Of a stretch of 15,311 nucleotides of DNA, positions 12,960-15,311 are shown one piece after another. The notes beneath the pieces were generated by a model. That model searched no databases. It saw only the letters and a program-made list of their open reading frames with translations, and was not told the DNA's origin. How positions within the stretch are numbered: the first letter of the stretch is position 1; every line of letters starts with the position of its first letter. The DNA lies in assembly GCA_903903205.1 (NCBI GenBank), contig CAIUXU010000408.1:1-15311 (forward strand). Direction: 5' to 3'. This DNA comes from an uncultured Syntrophobacterales bacterium. Its GTDB lineage: Bacteria; Desulfobacterota; Syntrophia; Syntrophales; UBA5619. Made by a program: the position numbers and the translations under genes.

Positions 12960-13430
12960 ATGCTGAACGATGACGTTTTGATTGCTCTGCCGCTGCACCT
13001 TGCGGTGGATTATAACGACCTGCTGGGCATCGACATGGACCAGACTGCGGGCGACATGGGGACTTTCATCGTGCCGTTTCGCTGCGAAGTGTTTCTGGCG
13101 GGCGCCACGGTGACAGAGGTTTGCGCCGGGGCCGATACCACCCCCGTGGTCGATTTCGACAAGCGACCCACTGCCGGGGTTGAGACGGATCGGGGCGCAG
13201 CCGACATCGCGCACCTCGTTCTGGGGACGACCGCGGCAGGCAAGGTGATGTTTGACCGCGTGGCCAAAGGCACCATCCTGGCACCCGGCGAAGAGGTGGT
13301 GGTGCAGTTGACCACCGCCGCGACCGACGCGGGCGGAAGCGCCCAGACCGGGCATGTCTTGCCGTTTCTGCTGGTCAAGTGTCTGCCGGAAGTACCGGGC
13401 AACCTGTCCGACATGGTCGAGACGGCGTAA
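12960..13430 (+). CDS. putative capsid decoration protein, copy 2
   Basis: This 156-residue protein is a tandem paralogue of the previous one. It shares LIALPLHLAVD, CEVFLAGA, TTPVV, DKRPTAG, TTAAGKVM, DRVAKGT, PGEEVVVQL and the identical C-terminus GNLSDMVETA. Differences include CESCIGTSG versus TEVCAGAD and a three-residue insertion (about 122-124). Conservation of the core with divergence of loops suggests both copies are under selection. They might form a mixed decoration layer or bind different partners. AAGGAGGT lies at good distance from the ATG. Confidence 0.6.
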   Translation: MLNDDVLIALPLHLAVDYNDLLGIDMDQTAGDMGTFIVPFRCEVFLAGATVTEVCAGADTTPVVDFDKRPTAGVETDRGAADIAHLVLGTTAAGKVMFDRVAKGTILAPGEEVVVQLTTAATDAGGSAQTGHVLPFLLVKCLPEVPGNLSDMVETA

Positions 13431-13436
13431 ACATTC

Positions 13437-13468
13437 CAGGCCGGGGCTGTTCTTACGGCTCCGGCCTG
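13437..13468 (+). terminator. strong hairpin after the paralogue pair
   Basis: A 13-bp stem (13437-13449 with 13456-13468, two G-U pairs) closes a six-base TTCTTA loop. It is followed by ATCAAAAAGGAG, the ribosome site of the next gene, rather than a T-run, so full termination is doubtful. It may cap or stabilise the capsid and decoration mRNA. Confidence 0.45.
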
Positions 13469-13488
13469 ATCAAAAAGGAGAATGAGAG

Positions 13489-13962
13489 ATGGCACATTTT
13501 GCAAGCACGGATGTCACCGTGACCATAGCCTCCCGTGACCGGGAGATTGCGGGCGGTGCGGCAGGCCGGAACCAGACGATTGCGACCGTTGCTTTCGGAA
13601 ACGCGACACTGAACTACGATACGGGCGGCGTGCCGATGCCCGCGATCGGTGTGTTCGGTTTTCGCAATGAAATCAAGATGGGTTTGATCGAACAGCCCTC
13701 CGCCAACGGCTTCATCTACAAGTATGATGCCACGAACCGGAAGATCAAGATCTTCACCCAGGGCATCCGAACGGGATCGACCACTGCGGGCGGAGAGACC
13801 GATACCGGCTCATTGGTCGAGGATTCTTTCGGCGCGGAAGGAAACGTGCGGATACCAAAAACCGCCGTCGATACGACCTACGATATCGGGCCGATGATCG
13901 AATTGCCCCACGACAGCGCGCCCGCTGCCGTGACGTTGCAGATCCTCTTTATCGGAGATTAA
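13489..13962 (+). CDS. virion-associated beta-rich protein
   Basis: The 157-residue protein is predicted to be mostly beta. It has SRDREIAGGAAGRNQTIATV, then VAFGNATLNYDTGGVPMPAI, a pattern like the YPAGGVPLP segment I recall in uncharacterised proteins of phage head operons. It continues with FIYKYDATNRKIKIF and ends with an alanine/valine strand (PAAVTLQILFIGD). A structural role near the capsid is likely by position and composition, but the exact role is unknown. AAGGAG lies before the ATG. The stop is followed within four bases by the 30-base palindrome. Confidence 0.6.
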   Translation: MAHFASTDVTVTIASRDREIAGGAAGRNQTIATVAFGNATLNYDTGGVPMPAIGVFGFRNEIKMGLIEQPSANGFIYKYDATNRKIKIFTQGIRTGSTTAGGETDTGSLVEDSFGAEGNVRIPKTAVDTTYDIGPMIELPHDSAPAAVTLQILFIGD

Positions 13963-13965
13963 AGA

Positions 13966-13995
13966 TGTAGGGGCACGGCATGCCGTGCCCCTACA
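13966..13995. repeat. 30-base perfect palindrome (REP-like)
   Basis: All 30 bases are self-complementary about the centre at 13980/13981 (GGCATGCC core, outer TGTAGGGGC and GCCCCTACA). Palindromes with this GTAGGGGC edge are, from memory, dispersed repeats in many GC-rich bacterial chromosomes. It starts three bases after a stop codon and ends 20 bases before the next start, so it may terminate or stabilise transcripts. It could be an element picked up from a host. Confidence 0.85.
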
Positions 13996-14015
13996 CGAAC
14001 GAAAGGAAAAAAAGA

Positions 14016-14546
14016 ATGGCACAAACACTTTATGTCAAAATGCCGGGAGGCGGACAGCGCGAGGTGAAGATCGTTCGCACCTGGGGAACCAGCGGCGGGA
14101 CTTCGGTCTATCTCCACGCGAATGGCCGCTACGCCTACAAGGATGGCACCCCCCTGCAATCCCGGAACGAGTTAGATATTTTGCCGCTGGTTCAGCGCGA
14201 GGCCGCCCTGGCCTGGTGGGAACGGGCCGGCAACAAGGAAGCAACCGCCCACTACGAAGCGCAACTGCAAGCAGCCAGAACGGCCGCCGGGGATTTCCAG
14301 ACGGAGATCAAAAACACCGACGAGCTCGATGCGATCAACTACATCCGGCGCAAGAGCGGTGGCAAGAAGACCACCGCCGCGACCGCGCCGAAGACGTGGA
14401 TGGAGTGGTTCCCCAAACGCCCCGACTGGTGGGGACAGGCAAGAACGATTTCGTTTGCGGATTTTGCTTATGAAATGGTCGTACAGGCCGAAGCGACGAC
14501 CGCGGAACCTGCCGAAGCAAACGAAGTGCTGAGCGCCGAGGAATAG
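14016..14546 (+). CDS. phage structural-operon protein, function unknown
   Basis: The 176-residue protein opens with a glycine-rich beta region (TLYVKMPGGGQREVKI, then TSGGTSVYLHANGRYAYKDG). It continues with a helical, Ala/Glu-rich middle (LVQREAALAWWERAGNKEA) and a Trp-rich segment (WMEWFPKRPDWWGQ) before an acidic tail. No named family recognised. I chose ATG 14016 because it follows AAAGGA; an earlier frame start at 13980 lies inside the palindrome. The context suggests a head or connector role. Confidence 0.55.
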   Translation: MAQTLYVKMPGGGQREVKIVRTWGTSGGTSVYLHANGRYAYKDGTPLQSRNELDILPLVQREAALAWWERAGNKEATAHYEAQLQAARTAAGDFQTEIKNTDELDAINYIRRKSGGKKTTAATAPKTWMEWFPKRPDWWGQARTISFADFAYEMVVQAEATTAEPAEANEVLSAEE

Positions 14547-14549
14547 CCG

Positions 14550-15086
14550 ATGTCCGGTGGTACAGGATGGCCCAGTTATGCTGACGCAACCCTTTCGGGG
14601 AGCCCCAAAGTATTGGGGTTTCTTCATCGAGGCGCGACGTATTATCACAAGGGATATCCCACCCTTTCAGACGACATGGACCTTTCCTTCGATTATGCCC
14701 AGCAGATGGCCGACGAGATGCCGGATGAGATCCTGGGCGGCGTGCCGACCGTCTTTCGTTTGCGGACGGGAGGGGTAAGCTTTTATTTCCGGGCGTTTGC
14801 CGTGGGTTTGCTCACAAAACCGGCCCGCGATTTAACGACTGCGCTTGCACGGATGGCCGACGGAACGCTCTCGGGGATGCCGCGCATTGCGAAAAACGGC
14901 GGCTGTTACTTCAAAATTTACCCGGATGTATCCCCCACCGTGGTTGTGACGGGGGAATGCGACATCACGGATTTGCCACTCTACGTCTGCGGTTCATGCA
15001 AGACACGGTATCTGGCGGACGACCGAATGTATCTGAATCCGGAATGCTGCCCGAAATGCGGCCGTTCGCCGGAAGAAAACGAATAA
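14550..15086 (+). CDS. phage protein with C-terminal zinc ribbon
   Basis: The 178-residue protein has an N-terminal mixed domain (START-like order not seen; it contains KVLGFLHRGATYYHKGYPTL and an FRLRTGGVSFYFRAF strand pair). It ends with a zinc ribbon at residues 147-170 (CGSC, then CCPKCG). The start lies three bases after the previous stop, with GAGGA in front, so both are probably translated together. A C-terminal ribbon in a virion operon could bind another protein or DNA. No family named; an assembly or adaptor role is possible only from context. Confidence 0.55.
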   Translation: MSGGTGWPSYADATLSGSPKVLGFLHRGATYYHKGYPTLSDDMDLSFDYAQQMADEMPDEILGGVPTVFRLRTGGVSFYFRAFAVGLLTKPARDLTTALARMADGTLSGMPRIAKNGGCYFKIYPDVSPTVVVTGECDITDLPLYVCGSCKTRYLADDRMYLNPECCPKCGRSPEENE

Positions 15087-15096
15087 GGAGAAAGTT

Positions 15097-15126
15097 ATGT
15101 CGAATCCCAAGGATGATGTGAGGTAA
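15097..15126 (+). CDS. possible nine-codon leader ORF
   Basis: AAGGAG is followed after six bases by an ATG frame reading MSNPKDDVR and then TAA. The stop overlaps the GAGGTAA ribosome site of the next gene, an arrangement that could couple translation. It may equally be a remnant of a lost gene or chance. Confidence 0.25.
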   Translation: MSNPKDDVR

Positions 15127-15132
15127 CGACGT

Positions 15133-15311
15133 ATGGACGGAAAGACGTTGACCAATCTGATGCTGGATGCGCTGGATGCGCCGCAGAAGGATGAGCTGTT
15201 TCACACCGGCGAGCGGACGCTCTATCAATACCTCGACAGGGCGGCCGTGGACTTTTGCCGGGAGACGCGCTGCCTTACAAAGACGGTTGTTCTTACCACC
15301 GTGGCGGGGCA
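15133..15311 (+). CDS. putative head-tail adaptor or neck protein (partial)
   Basis: Fifty-nine residues are visible before the window ends. MDGKTLTNLMLDALDAPQKD leads into a helix with TLYQYLDRAAVDFCRETRCL and a strand TKTVVLTTVAG. The order of helix, Asp/Arg-rich helix and then a T-x-V-x-L-T-T-V-A-G strand resembles phage adaptor proteins that join portal and tail in short-tailed phages, as far as I recall. GAGGTAA precedes the ATG. The rest of the gene is outside the window, so the assignment is tentative. Confidence 0.5.
   Translation, partial: MDGKTLTNLMLDALDAPQKDELFHTGERTLYQYLDRAAVDFCRETRCLTKTVVLTTVAG

Noticed and set aside
13980..14015. Upstream ATG start (13980) for the gene at 14016
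   Set aside because: It lies at the centre of the perfect palindrome with no ribosome site, while ATG 14016 follows AAAGGA at normal spacing.

Overview
The window is a stretch of a tailed bacteriophage or prophage genome. All convincing genes lie on the + strand. No integrase, lysis gene, replication gene, tRNA or host gene is recognisable, so lifestyle and host cannot be fixed. Purine-rich Shine-Dalgarno sites, moderately high GC in the late genes, and a 30-base perfect palindrome of the dispersed REP type common in GC-rich bacterial chromosomes all fit a bacterial virus. A portal of about 650 residues and a capsid protein resembling the N4-gp56 family suggest a short-tailed (podovirus-like) particle; this is inference.

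Layout. (1) 1-3041: a tightly packed, overlapping block of small accessory or early genes. Only one has a recognisable enzyme family, a dATP/dGTP diphosphohydrolase-like protein (586-969). Many of the others are small proteins with CxxC knuckles. (2) 3042-5095: about 2 kb without a convincing gene but full of DNA signals. These include a hairpin after the last early gene; a 329-bp nested inverted-repeat element with 11-bp iteron-like units and a 33-codon GTG ORF; a G-quadruplex motif; a pair of inverted near-consensus DnaA boxes next to AT-rich DNA; an operator-like dyad; a TTTTAGTG motif repeated five times; short direct repeats; and a long hairpin just ahead of the late genes. It looks like a control and possibly a replication region. 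(3) 5096-15311: the late, virion-assembly operon. The order is an Acb2/Tad1-like anti-defence protein, small terminase, large terminase, three small proteins, portal, a 107-aa protein, scaffold-like protein, major capsid protein, two tandem paralogous putative decoration proteins, a virion-associated protein, two proteins of unknown role, and the start of a putative head-tail adaptor cut by the window edge.

How the genes work together. The terminase pair, portal, scaffold and capsid build and fill the head. The genes after the capsid probably decorate it and join it to the tail. The diphosphohydrolase would adjust the deoxynucleotide pool. The Acb2/Tad1-like protein would soak up cyclic-nucleotide alarm signals from host CBASS or Thoeris systems. 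The strongest observations are the Acb2/Tad1 candidate placed directly before the terminase genes, and the nested inverted-repeat and promoter-operator architecture of the non-coding region.
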